From Actinomadura_C alba (lineage in GTDB: Bacteria > Actinomycetota > Actinomycetes > Streptosporangiales > Streptosporangiaceae), in contig NZ_BAAAOK010000014.1 of NCBI RefSeq assembly GCF_039530285.1, positions 62,001 to 126,000 of the forward strand: 64,000 nt of DNA, written 5' to 3'. The notes beneath the pieces were generated by a model, which worked only from the letters and a program-made list of their open reading frames with translations, searched no databases and was not told the DNA's origin. The translations under genes were made by a program, and so were the position numbers. Below, one piece after another: positions 1 to 7,934 of the stretch. The first letter of the stretch is position 1. Every line of letters starts with the position of its first letter.

Positions 1-1
1 C

Positions 2-1768
2 CGCTGGGACGGCCCGCACGGGTGGGATCGCTTCCTCCGCATCATCGATGTACGGGTCCTGGAGGCATGCCTCGCGCACGACGTGCCCGTGGCGCCTCCA
101 GCAGCAGACGCGGCACTCGGTCTCGGTTACTGGATGTCCGACCGGGATCCGGGCGAGGACCTCCCCGCGCTGGCCGCCGACCCCGGCTTCGCCCCCCTGC
201 TGCACGAGGCGATGGACCGCTTCTGGGACCGCGGCGATCTGGAACGAGTGCCCGCGCTGCGTCCGCTGCTCCGGGCGGCGGCCGGCGGAGGGCCGACGGG
301 ACCAGCGGCGATCTCACGGCACCCGATGGACGACGCCAAGGTCGCCAGTGCGCTTTACGGGCTGGCCGAACGTTGGGGCTCCTCGAACGACACCGGAATG
401 CTGCGCGGCATCCAGCTTGCGGGCCGCCTCCTGGACGGCTCGCTCGCCCCGGACGCGCTGGAGCCGGACGGGCTCAGGGCGGTGAACGGCGACATGTGGC
501 TGCCGCTCATCGGCCGGATCGGGGCGGTGGCGCTGCGCGCCGTGGCCGCGTCGACCCGCGACGAACGCAGGGAACGGCTGCTGGCCCTGCTGGAGGTCTG
601 GGCCGAGACCCCGTTCGCCGACACCGGCGCCCGGCTGCGCACCGGTGTCGCCGAGACCGAGCGGTCGGCCGTACGCGGTGAGCACGGTACGGCCATCGCC
701 GTCGGCTGGGCGGGCGAAGGGCGGCGCCGCTTCATCGACGTGCGCGACGGTGCGGGCGAACCGCCGTCGCTGGGACCCGTCACCGACGTCACCGATGTCC
801 CGAGGGGCTGGGGCGAAGCCGACCGGCTGCGCCGCCTCGTCGCCCTCGTCCGGGACCGCGGTCCCGTGCCGTGGGACCCGGAGGCAGTGGGCCTCCTGGC
901 AGGACGCACCGGGCTGAGCCGCCCCGCGGCGGCCCTCACCCTCGCTGGCGTCCCCGGCTCCAGTGGCTACAACCCACCGTTCCTGGACGCGAACGAACGC
1001 AAGATCTTGCGGATCAAGGCCGCGGAGGCCGACGACGCCAGAGCGGAACTCGGCGGCCTCACCAACGAACAGCGGCTCGACCTGCTGGCGTCCGTACTGC
1101 CCGCCGACCCCGCCGACCTGTGGGAGCCGGGTGGGCTCCGTGCGGTCGCCGAGCGGGTGGCCGAGACATGGAACGCGGAGTTCGGCCGCCGGGTCGGCGT
1201 GCCCGAGGAGACCGTGGCGGCGGCGATGGCTCTCGGCACGCGCCTGCCCGCCGCCGAGGTCTGCGCGGCGCTCGCCGACCCCCGCGCCGTCCCCGTCCTC
1301 ACCACCGACGTGGACTCCTGGGTAGAGAAGGGGAAGTACGGGTGCACGGTGGCCAGCCACGACCTGGCGGCCTGGCGGTTCGAGGGGTTCCTCACCACCC
1401 TCGCCCTGGGTGTCCGCTGGGCCTATGCCGAACTGCTCGCCGGTGACCCGGTCCGGGTCGGCGCTCCCGAGGCGGTGGAACTGCTGCGCGAGCGGCTGGC
1501 CCACCCGGGGTTGCTGCTGAAGGCCGGCAGCCCCGGCTTCGGTGACGAGACGATCGAGGACCTGCGCGCCCGATTCGGCGACGAACCGTACCAGGGACCG
1601 GAACCGCTCGATGTGGACAGCGTCGACGACGGTCTGACCGTCGCCACCATGGGCTCCTGGTCACCGGACCTGTTCTTCCGGCCCGCGCTCCTGGGCGAGG
1701 ACGCGCGCTCCCAAGCCCTGCTCACCACGGCCTCGTACGGCACCTGGACGCTCACCACCGTCCAGTGA
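2..1768 (+). CDS. Large DNA-binding-type protein, 5' end outside window
   Basis: The frame is open from base 2, so the start lies upstream of the window; 588 residues are visible. The residues before the first in-window ATG (position 83) read as normal coding sequence, so that ATG is not taken as the start. The protein is Arg/Ala/Glu-rich with no signal peptide or membrane segment. From memory it resembles the C-terminal half of very long actinobacterial proteins annotated only as DNA-binding proteins. It stops at TGA 1766-1768, but the same frame continues at once with coding-like sequence to 2266, which looks like the rest of the same protein. Function unknown. The gene is probably interrupted by a nonsense change. 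Confidence 0.7.
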   Translation, partial: RWDGPHGWDRFLRIIDVRVLEACLAHDVPVAPPAADAALGLGYWMSDRDPGEDLPALAADPGFAPLLHEAMDRFWDRGDLERVPALRPLLRAAAGGGPTGPAAISRHPMDDAKVASALYGLAERWGSSNDTGMLRGIQLAGRLLDGSLAPDALEPDGLRAVNGDMWLPLIGRIGAVALRAVAASTRDERRERLLALLEVWAETPFADTGARLRTGVAETERSAVRGEHGTAIAVGWAGEGRRRFIDVRDGAGEPPSLGPVTDVTDVPRGWGEADRLRRLVALVRDRGPVPWDPEAVGLLAGRTGLSRPAAALTLAGVPGSSGYNPPFLDANERKILRIKAAEADDARAELGGLTNEQRLDLLASVLPADPADLWEPGGLRAVAERVAETWNAEFGRRVGVPEETVAAAMALGTRLPAAEVCAALADPRAVPVLTTDVDSWVEKGKYGCTVASHDLAAWRFEGFLTTLALGVRWAYAELLAGDPVRVGAPEAVELLRERLAHPGLLLKAGSPGFGDETIEDLRARFGDEPYQGPEPLDVDSVDDGLTVATMGSWSPDLFFRPALLGEDARSQALLTTASYGTWTLTTVQ

Positions 1769-2266
1769 CTGCTCGGCGACGACTGCGAGCGCATGATGGC
1801 GCGGATCCGGTCCGGGGCACTTCCCGAGGGGGCCCACGAGGCGTACCCGCCGGCCGCCGTCCCCGACCTGGTCGCGGAGGTCGCCGAACGGTTCGGGCTG
1901 GAGCCCGACCCGGCCGTCCTCTACCTTCAGCTGCTGACGCTGCTGAGGCCCACCGACCGGAACGTCCGTACGTGGAACGGCTGGAAACCGGCTCGGCACA
2001 AGGCCGCGGTGACGGCACTGACCGGACGCGGCCTGGTGATCGAGGCCAAGCGGGCACGGGCCGGACGCGGGGTGTTCCTGCCCGGCGGATGGGTCAAGGC
2101 CGACAAGCCGCACCTCCCACTCGAAAGATGGAAAGCGGAGCTGTACGGTCTGTTGCTGTACGCCGACGGGACGGAGACCGGCGGCCTGTCCTGGCCGGGA
2201 CGGCCGCTGCCCGAGCTGTACGCCGCGGCCTGGCAGCGGATCCTGGACGGTGACCAACCGGGCTGA
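1769..2266 (+). pseudogene. C-terminal part of the preceding protein, cut off by an in-frame TGA
   Basis: This segment is in the same frame as the preceding gene and starts directly after its TGA. It could be translated separately from ATG 1793 (157 aa), but no clear ribosome-binding site precedes that codon. It contains RPTDRNVRTWNGWKPARH and an RAGRGVFLPGGW stretch. From memory these belong to the extreme C-terminus of the same long DNA-binding-type family, which supports one original gene. Alternatives are a genuinely separate short gene, stop readthrough, or a sequencing error at 1766-1768. Confidence 0.6.
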
Positions 2267-2302
2267 GCCGGCGACCCCCGTCAAGGACGGCGGGCCGGGT
2301 GG

Positions 2303-2389
2303 GGATGCCATCGAGGAACAGCGCACTGTGGTGAGGCGACCGGCGTGGACCTGGTCGGCGCCTCGCTGCCGCGTTCCTCGATGCCATCC
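2303..2389. repeat. Long inverted repeat, probable terminator-like structure
   Basis: Arms 2303-2319 and 2373-2389 (17 bp, one mismatch) enclose a loop that contains a second stem, GAGGCG pairing with CGCCTC. It lies between the plus-strand gene ending at 2266 and the convergent minus-strand gene ending at 2459. A bidirectional terminator is the simplest reading. The rest of 2267-2458 holds nothing else recognisable. Confidence 0.5.
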
Positions 2390-2458
2390 TGCTCCTGATG
2401 GAGCATCGACGGTCGTCAACGGCCGGTGCGGTCATTGGCCACCGCCATCGCGGCCGGC

Positions 2459-2911
2459 TCAGTCGATCTCATACGGGCCGTACTCTTCTTCCGGGCCGTA
2501 CTCTTCTGCAGGACCGTACTCCTCTGCAGGACCGTACTCTTCAGGGCTGCGGTACTCTTCCTCGCCGGGTTCGTTATCGTAGCGGCGTTCGTCTCCCCAC
2601 CTGTGGCGGTAGTACTCGGGCTCCTCTTCCTCTTCCTCCCTGTGGCGGCGGAACTCCTCCCCTTCTTCTTCCTCGCACTCTTCGCTGAAGCGGCCCTCTT
2701 CTTCGCACCATTCGGGTTGGTAGCGGCCGTCGGGGTCGGAGGCGTCGTCGTCGTGACCGGCACCGCTGCCTGCGTTAGCGGCGGTATTCGTGCTTGGGAC
2801 TTGGGGCTTGATGTACGGAGTCTGGCTTGCGGAGGCTATTCCCGAGATGCTCAGGACGGACGCGAGTGCGACTGGTGGGACCAGGATCTGTGCTTTCTTT
2901 AATCCCTTCAT
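2459..2911 (-). CDS. Secreted acidic Glu/Tyr-rich repeat protein
   Basis: Start ATG at 2911 is chosen because AAGGAGGG precedes it by about 8 bases and the product then begins with a clear signal peptide: MKGLKK, a hydrophobic stretch, then an ASA-like cleavage region near residue 27. A longer in-frame extension to 3058 lacks both. The mature part, about 120 residues, is extremely acidic and aromatic. It has two Cys (CEEEGRFSEEC), runs of Glu, and ends in four EEYGP-type hexapeptide repeats followed by YEID. No enzyme motif is visible. An extracellular cation-binding or structural role is conceivable but is inference. I do not recognise the family. Confidence 0.75.
   Translation of the reverse strand: MKGLKKAQILVPPVALASVLSISGIASASQTPYIKPQVPSTNTAANAGSGAGHDDDASDPDGRYQPEWCEEEGRFSEECEEEEGEEFRRHREEEEEEPEYYRHRWGDERRYDNEPGEEEYRSPEEYGPAEEYGPAEEYGPEEEYGPYEID
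2475..2546 (-). repeat. Four 18-bp tandem repeats coding EEYGP(A/E) units
   Basis: Four consecutive 18-bp units (2475-2492, 2493-2510, 2511-2528, 2529-2546) differ at only a few positions and encode the C-terminal hexapeptide repeats of the secreted acidic protein. The reading frame is kept in every unit. Confidence 0.85.
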
Positions 2912-3348
2912 AAGGATGTCCCTCCTTCGTAAGCCGGTTTCTGCGATATTCCGTGTACAGCGCTTGGGAGAAAGCATGCCCGCTTCTCCGTTGCACTGGT
3001 CGGGAACATTGATTCCGACATTAGGCGACAATTCGCCCGAAATAGGACAACCGGACATAAATTAGCCCTGAAGTCGCGTAATCTTTTTGGATGTGCTTCT
3101 CTCCGTGTGCACGGACGTGCACGGAGGGTGTTCGATCATCGGCCCGACGCGCGCGGGCAGGCGGGTGCCCGACCACGGGTTCGCCCTCAACCTCAGCGGC
3201 TCGCAGAACCCGCCATGCCGATCGGCGCCGTCGTCTTCACCGCTCCCCCTGCCCGCGACCTGATCGCCGACGAGGTGTTCGGCCGTGTGTCACGTCGCCG
3301 CCATGCGGGGGACGCCGGGCGGTAGGCGACGGCCGGTGATCTACCGCC
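2912..3348. other. Intergenic region between divergent secreted-protein and phosphatase genes
   Basis: 437 bp between two genes transcribed away from each other. The part near 2950-3090 is AT-richer than its surroundings and should hold the promoter of the secreted protein. Around 3100-3127 there is an imperfect stem built from CTCCGTG and CACGGAG. No convincing gene is seen. Confidence 0.5.
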
Positions 3349-4935
3349 ATGACGCACAACACCCCCGTCCCGTCCGGTCTGAACCGCCGTCGCTTCCTCG
3401 GCGGCATCGGCGCCGTCGCCGGGCTGGCCGCCGCGAGCCAGGTGCCGCTCGAGGGCGACGCCCTCGCGGCACCGCGTATCCGCAGCGGCGAGTACCCGTT
3501 CAAGCTCGGCATCGCCTCGGGCGACCCGACGTCCGACGGCGTGGTGCTGTGGACCCGGCTCGTGCCCGATCTGTTCAGCCCGGACGGCGGCATGCCCAGC
3601 CGTCCCGTACCCGTCGACTGGCAGGTCGCGCTGGACGCGGGCCTGCGGAGGGTGGTCAAGCACGGCACGGTCTCGGCCCTGCCCGAGCTGGCGCACTCGG
3701 TGCACGTCGAGGTCGAGGGGCTCGAGCCGGGGCGGGAGTACTACTACCGCTTCCGCTACCGCGGCGACGTCTCCGACGTGGGCCGCACGCGCACCGCGCC
3801 GCGCGAGCACGGCTCGCTCGGGTCGCTCAGCTTCGCGTTCGCCTCCTGCCAGGACTGGACGCACGGCTTCTACTCGGCGTACCGCAACATGGCCGAAGAA
3901 GACCTCGACCTCGTCATCCACCTCGGCGACTACGTGTACGAGTACGGCGTCGCGGCCGACGGGGGAATGCGCAAGACACCGACGCCCGACGTGCTGCGCG
4001 AGGGACCGAAGAACCTCGACCGCTGGCGGATGCAGTACGCGCTGTACAAGTCCGACCCTGACCTGCAGCGCACGCACGCCCGCTTCCCCTGGCTGGTCAC
4101 GTGGGACGACCACGAGGTCGAGAACGACTACGCAGGGGACTACGACGGCACGATCAGCGCCAACCGCGCCGCGGCGTACAAGGCGTGGTACGAGCACCAG
4201 CCCGTGCGCCGCCGCTCGCTACCGCGCAAGGACGGTTCCCTCAAGCTCTACGGCCGGTCCACCTGGGGCCGCCTGGCGCAGCTCGACCTGCTCGACACCC
4301 GGCAGTACCGCACCGCGCCGCCGTGCGGCTGGGGCGAGGCGCCGGCCTGCGACGCCGGCAACGACCCCACCAAGGGCACCATGCTCGGCGCCACGCAGGA
4401 GAAGTGGCTGCTCGACGGGCTGCGCCACTCGAAGGCGCACTGGAACGTCATCGCGACGAGCGTCATGATGGCGCGGCTGGACCACGACGGCCCGACCGGC
4501 GACATCATCTGGCACGACGCCTGGGACGGCTACCCGGCCTCGCGCAAGGCCATCACCGACACGTTCACCTCGGCCAAGGTGCGCAACCCCGTCCTGGTCG
4601 CCGGCGACTGGCACTCGACGTTCGTCAACGACATCAAGAGCGACTTCGACCGGCCCGAGTCCCGTGTCGTGGCGACGGAGTTCGTCGGCACCTCCATCAG
4701 CACCAATGGTGACGGCGAGGTCTACGGGCCGTACTACGGTCCGATGATCAAGTGGAACCCGCACATCAAGTTCTTCGACGGCGACCGCCGTGGCTACGTC
4801 ACCTGCCGGCTCAACTCCCGAGAGTGGCGGACCGACCTGCGGATGGTGCCGACCGTCAGCCGGGCTGACGCGGCCGCGACGACGTTCGCCTCGTTCGTGG
4901 TCGAAGACCGCCGCCCGGGGGCCGTGCGGCTCTGA
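3349..4935 (+). CDS. phoD: Tat-exported PhoD-like alkaline phosphatase/phosphodiesterase
   Basis: 528 aa. The N-terminus has a twin-arginine signal (NRRRFLGG followed by a hydrophobic Ala/Gly stretch, cleavage near ALA at about residue 38), so export as a folded metalloenzyme is expected. PhoD-family metal-binding blocks are present in order: FASCQDW, HLGDYVYEY, TWDDHEVENDYAGD and a C-terminal VAGDWHSTF. An N-terminal Fn3-like PhoD_N region precedes the catalytic core. PhoD enzymes use Fe3+/Ca2+ to hydrolyse phosphomono- and diesters outside the cell. No Pho box was recognised upstream. Its last 80 bases overlap the 3' end of the convergent MFS gene. Confidence 0.9.
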   Translation: MTHNTPVPSGLNRRRFLGGIGAVAGLAAASQVPLEGDALAAPRIRSGEYPFKLGIASGDPTSDGVVLWTRLVPDLFSPDGGMPSRPVPVDWQVALDAGLRRVVKHGTVSALPELAHSVHVEVEGLEPGREYYYRFRYRGDVSDVGRTRTAPREHGSLGSLSFAFASCQDWTHGFYSAYRNMAEEDLDLVIHLGDYVYEYGVAADGGMRKTPTPDVLREGPKNLDRWRMQYALYKSDPDLQRTHARFPWLVTWDDHEVENDYAGDYDGTISANRAAAYKAWYEHQPVRRRSLPRKDGSLKLYGRSTWGRLAQLDLLDTRQYRTAPPCGWGEAPACDAGNDPTKGTMLGATQEKWLLDGLRHSKAHWNVIATSVMMARLDHDGPTGDIIWHDAWDGYPASRKAITDTFTSAKVRNPVLVAGDWHSTFVNDIKSDFDRPESRVVATEFVGTSISTNGDGEVYGPYYGPMIKWNPHIKFFDGDRRGYVTCRLNSREWRTDLRMVPTVSRADAAATTFASFVVEDRRPGAVRL

Positions 4936-6139
4936 TGGGCGGCCCCGCCGGCTGAATCCCGGGCCGGACGACCAGCAGGATCAGCAGACCGGCCGCGCAC
5001 AGGCTCGCCCCGATGCCGTACGCGAGCCGGAAGCCGAAGTGCTGGGCCAGGCCGAGCAGCGGACCGGCCAGGATCGCGCCGATCGTGAAGGAGTTGGTGA
5101 ACAGCGTCGTGGCGCGACCGGGTTGCCGTGGGAGCAGGTTCTGCATGTACGAGATGCCCAGGCTGGTCACCCCTGCGATGAAGGTCGCATTCACGATCTG
5201 CCCGGCGGCCAGCGTCCAGACGTCCGATGCCGCTGCGGCGTACGCGTAGTACGCGACGCCGCAGCCGGCGCCGGTGAGCACGAGGGGCCGCAGGCGGATC
5301 CGGGTCGTCAATGCGCCGAGACCGAGCATGAGCGGGATCTCGAGTGCGGCGCACAGGCCGAGAATCAGGCCGGCATCACCGGCATCGCCGCCGAGGTCGG
5401 TGCTGATGAACAGCGGCAACGCCTGCAGCCCCAGGGTGAGAGGGCACTGCAGGAACGTGAACGCGGCCGTGGTCAGCAACAGCGTCCACCGTGACGCCTC
5501 CTGCGAAGCGGGGACGCCGGCGATGGGTTCGTCGCGGGAGGCGGCCGGCGCCGACGGCGCGTCGGCCCCGCCGAGCCAGAAGATCGCCACCAGCGCGGCG
5601 ACCGCGTACATCGCGGCGGACATCCCGTAGACATACGTGAAGCCGCCGGCGTCCAGCACGATCGCCGCCAGCGGCGCTCCGGCCGCCCAGGCGAGCGCGT
5701 AGACCGTCCGCAGGGTGCTGACGCCCATGGCGCCTCGGCCGGAAGCGTCGCGGGCCAGGACCTGACGGGCGTAAGCGAACGTCTGCGGAAACAACGCGCC
5801 GGCCGGCGCCGTCGCGATCACCGCCAACGCGAGCAGGATCCAATAGTCGCGCACGAACGTGGTCAGCCCCATGCTGATCATGCCTGCCACGGATGTGCCG
5901 ACCAGTAGTGCCCGGCGGATCGGCCGCCGGTCGGACAGCCGGCCGATGAGCGTCGCCGCGACGATGCCCGCGATCGGCGCGACGACCATGAACACCGTGA
6001 CCCGTACCGGACCGGCGTCCACGGCCGTGCTGAGGAACAGCGAGAGGAACGGCAGGACCACGGCCGTGGAGATGCCGAGGGCCAGGCAGATCAAGCCGAG
6101 GGGCAGCAGCGCCCGGCCGAGGTGCCGCGTGCCGGTCAT
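4856..6139 (-). CDS. MFS transporter, SetA-type sugar-efflux-like
   Basis: 427 aa with about 12 predicted hydrophobic segments, a central hydrophilic loop near residues 200-215, and the MFS loop signature GRLSDRRPIRRALL after the second segment. Overall layout resembles the sugar efflux (SetA/SetB) branch, but the substrate cannot be told from sequence. The C-terminal 35 residues are Pro/Arg-rich and are encoded opposite the end of the phoD-like gene, so either the tail is a recent extension or both genes tolerate an 80-bp overlap. It is transcribed alone and not operonic with the toxin-antitoxin pair, which lies 37 bp upstream on the same strand. Confidence 0.85.
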   Translation of the reverse strand: MTGTRHLGRALLPLGLICLALGISTAVVLPFLSLFLSTAVDAGPVRVTVFMVVAPIAGIVAATLIGRLSDRRPIRRALLVGTSVAGMISMGLTTFVRDYWILLALAVIATAPAGALFPQTFAYARQVLARDASGRGAMGVSTLRTVYALAWAAGAPLAAIVLDAGGFTYVYGMSAAMYAVAALVAIFWLGGADAPSAPAASRDEPIAGVPASQEASRWTLLLTTAAFTFLQCPLTLGLQALPLFISTDLGGDAGDAGLILGLCAALEIPLMLGLGALTTRIRLRPLVLTGAGCGVAYYAYAAAASDVWTLAAGQIVNATFIAGVTSLGISYMQNLLPRQPGRATTLFTNSFTIGAILAGPLLGLAQHFGFRLAYGIGASLCAAGLLILLVVRPGIQPAGPPIRAARPPGGGLRPRTRRTSSRPRQPG

Positions 6140-6176
6140 GTGACCGCGTCGCGACCGTCCGTGGGATTCGAGCGGG

Positions 6177-6524
6177 TCACAGGCTCAGATGAAGGCGGAG
6201 GGCGTTGTCCAGCAGTCTCAGCGTGGGCCCGGGTACGGTGCCGATGCGTCCTCGCAGCCGGTCCAGCGCGACGGAACGGACCTGCTCGGCCTGCGCTTTG
6301 GAGTCGGCCTTGAGCCCGCATTCCGAGGCGCTGAGCGCGACCTGGAACGGGAAGACCTTCTCGATGTTCGAGGTGACGGGGACGACGGTGATGACGCCGC
6401 GGCCGGTCCGGTCGGCGATGCGGTTGGCGGCGTCGTTGCTGACGATCACTGCGGGTCGCAGCTTGTTGGCTTCGGATCCGCGTGCAGGGTCGAGGTCCAC
6501 CAGATAGACGTCACCTCGCCGCAT
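6177..6524 (-). CDS. MazF/PemK-like endoribonuclease toxin
   Basis: 115 aa, starting at ATG 6524 with the family opening MRRGDVYLVDLDPARGSE; an in-frame extension upstream has no family character. Further MazF-type features are the LRPAVIVSND strand, VTVVPVTSNI-like core and an AEQVRSV stretch near the C-terminus. MazF toxins cleave mRNA at short sequence motifs and are neutralised by the cognate antitoxin. The start overlaps the 3' end of the upstream antitoxin gene by 14 bp, indicating translational coupling. The usual autoregulation by the antitoxin is assumed. Confidence 0.9.
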   Translation of the reverse strand: MRRGDVYLVDLDPARGSEANKLRPAVIVSNDAANRIADRTGRGVITVVPVTSNIEKVFPFQVALSASECGLKADSKAQAEQVRSVALDRLRGRIGTVPGPTLRLLDNALRLHLSL

Positions 6525-6741
6525 CGGCGATCCCGTCCGCCGAGGTCGCGTCCCAGGGTGCGGAGTCCTCGCCGTGCTCCCACTCCTGCCATGCCGCCGC
6601 GTAGGCGTCTTCGAGATCGACCGAGCGCAGCAGCGCGACGGCCTGGTGCAGTACGGCCGACCTGGATTTGGCTCCGGTCCGGGCCGCGTAGTCATCGATG
6701 AACGCGACGTCTTCATCCGGAATGCTCACACCGACCTTCAT
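6511..6741 (-). CDS. Ribbon-helix-helix antitoxin of the MazF-like toxin
   Basis: 76 aa. The N-terminus MKVGVSIPDEDVAFIDDYAA fits a ribbon-helix-helix strand and first helix, followed by a second helix around SRSAVLHQAVALLR. The acidic C-terminal half (residues 45-76) is the likely toxin-binding tail. It is the first gene of the pair and overlaps the toxin gene. RHH antitoxins bind their own promoter as dimers; no palindrome was defined upstream of 6741. Confidence 0.88.
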   Translation of the reverse strand: MKVGVSIPDEDVAFIDDYAARTGAKSRSAVLHQAVALLRSVDLEDAYAAAWQEWEHGEDSAPWDATSADGIADAAR

Positions 6742-6943
6742 ACCATCGATGCTACCCAGATTCCGACCGTACGACTAGGTCAAGGAAAGCGCCCGGTACC
6801 TCAGTCCGACCACGTAGCCGGCCACCGGCCATCGACCTCTTGGCAAGGACCTGGCGGGCTGTCGATTCCGGAGGACCTCGTTCGCCGTAGTGGGCGAGGG
6901 CGTCACCACCGGCGCCCGACGACAGGTGAACGAAGGAAACGAC

Positions 6944-7570
6944 ATGCGCAAACTGATGGTGACCACGTTCGTGTCGCTGGACGGTGTCATGCAGGCACCG
7001 GGCGGCGGCGACGAGGACCGCGACGGCGGGTTCGAGCACGGCGGCTGGGTCGTACCGCACATCGACCAGTGGATTCTCCAGCTGATGACCGCACTGACCG
7101 GCCGGGCGGGCGCGCTGTTGCTCGGGCGCAAGACCTACGACGTCTTCGCCGCCACTTGGCCGCTGGCCGGGGTCGACGACCCGATCGGGGCGAGGATGAA
7201 CGGCCTGCGCAAGTACGTCGCGTCGCGGACTCTGGACACCGTGTCGTGGCAGAACTCGACGCTGCTCACCGGCGACGTACCTGAGGCGGTCGGCAGGCTC
7301 AAGCAGGGCGAGGGCGGCGAGATCCAGGTCCACGGCAGCGGCAACCTGGTCCAGACGCTCGTCGAGCACGACCTGGTCGATGAGTTCCACGTGCTGGTCT
7401 TCCCGGTTCTTCTCGGCTCCGGCAAGCGACTCTTCGCGGAGGGGACCATCCCGTCCGGCCTCAAGCTGGTCGACACCGCCACGTCGAGCACAGGTGTCCT
7501 GGTCAGCACGTACGCGCGGGATGGCAAGCTCGAGTACGGTGCGATGGGCCCCGAGACCGGCAACTGGTGA
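6944..7570 (+). CDS. Dihydrofolate-reductase-like protein (RibD C-terminal fold)
   Basis: 208 aa. Start ATG 6944 is chosen for the GAAGGA site 6 bases upstream and the family opening MRKLMVTTFVSLDGVMQAPG. RibD_C/YwjB-like hallmarks are LLLGRKTYDVFAATW and a VHGSGNLVQTL nucleotide-binding loop. These small proteins bind NADPH-like cofactors; the substrate is unknown. The next gene begins 28 bp downstream with its own strong ribosome-binding site, so it probably forms an operon with the YCII protein and the sigma factor. Confidence 0.88.
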   Translation: MRKLMVTTFVSLDGVMQAPGGGDEDRDGGFEHGGWVVPHIDQWILQLMTALTGRAGALLLGRKTYDVFAATWPLAGVDDPIGARMNGLRKYVASRTLDTVSWQNSTLLTGDVPEAVGRLKQGEGGEIQVHGSGNLVQTLVEHDLVDEFHVLVFPVLLGSGKRLFAEGTIPSGLKLVDTATSSTGVLVSTYARDGKLEYGAMGPETGNW

Positions 7571-7598
7571 TCGACGGAGAAGACCAGACAGGAGGGCC

Positions 7599-7934
7599 AT
7601 GCCGCAGTACGCGATTCTGATCTACGAGAAGGAAACCCCCGGAGGCGTGGCGGACATCCCGCCCGACGTCATGGAGGCCAACATGCGCGCTGGGGAGAAG
7701 ATCGCCGCGATGGGCGCGAGGGTCGTCAACGAGCAGGCGCTGCAGCCCAGCGCGACCACGCGGACGATCCACAAGAACGGCCTGGTCACCGACGGCCCGT
7801 TCATCGAGAGCAAGGAAGTGATCGCCGGATTCTTCGTGGTCGAGACCACGGACCTCGAAGCGGCGGTCGCCATCGGAAAGCTGCTCCCGATCATGGATGG
7901 CGCCGTCGAGGTGCGGCCACTGCTCGCGGAATGA
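7599..7934 (+). CDS. YCII-domain (DGPF) protein
   Basis: 111 aa, ATG 7599 preceded by AGGAGGG. The sequence shows MPQYAILIYEKE, VTDGPFIESKEVIAGFFVVE with the DGPF motif, and the C-terminal VEVRPLL strand typical of YCII-related proteins. Genes of this type regularly lie beside ECF42 sigma factors, as here, where the sigma gene overlaps by 4 bases (ATGA). The biochemical role is unsettled; a regulatory partner of the sigma factor is inferred from context only. Confidence 0.9.
   Translation: MPQYAILIYEKETPGGVADIPPDVMEANMRAGEKIAAMGARVVNEQALQPSATTRTIHKNGLVTDGPFIESKEVIAGFFVVETTDLEAAVAIGKLLPIMDGAVEVRPLLAE

Noticed and set aside
2426..2902. Plus-strand reading frame coding a very hydrophobic 158-residue protein
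   Set aside because: It is the complement of the secreted acidic protein. GAG/TAC-rich codons read backwards give Leu/Val runs. The minus-strand gene has the ribosome-binding site and signal peptide.
3091..3339. Small plus-strand gene upstream of the phosphatase
   Set aside because: Several short frames exist in all phases, none with a ribosome-binding site or recognisable motif; the sequence may be decayed coding DNA but cannot be assigned.
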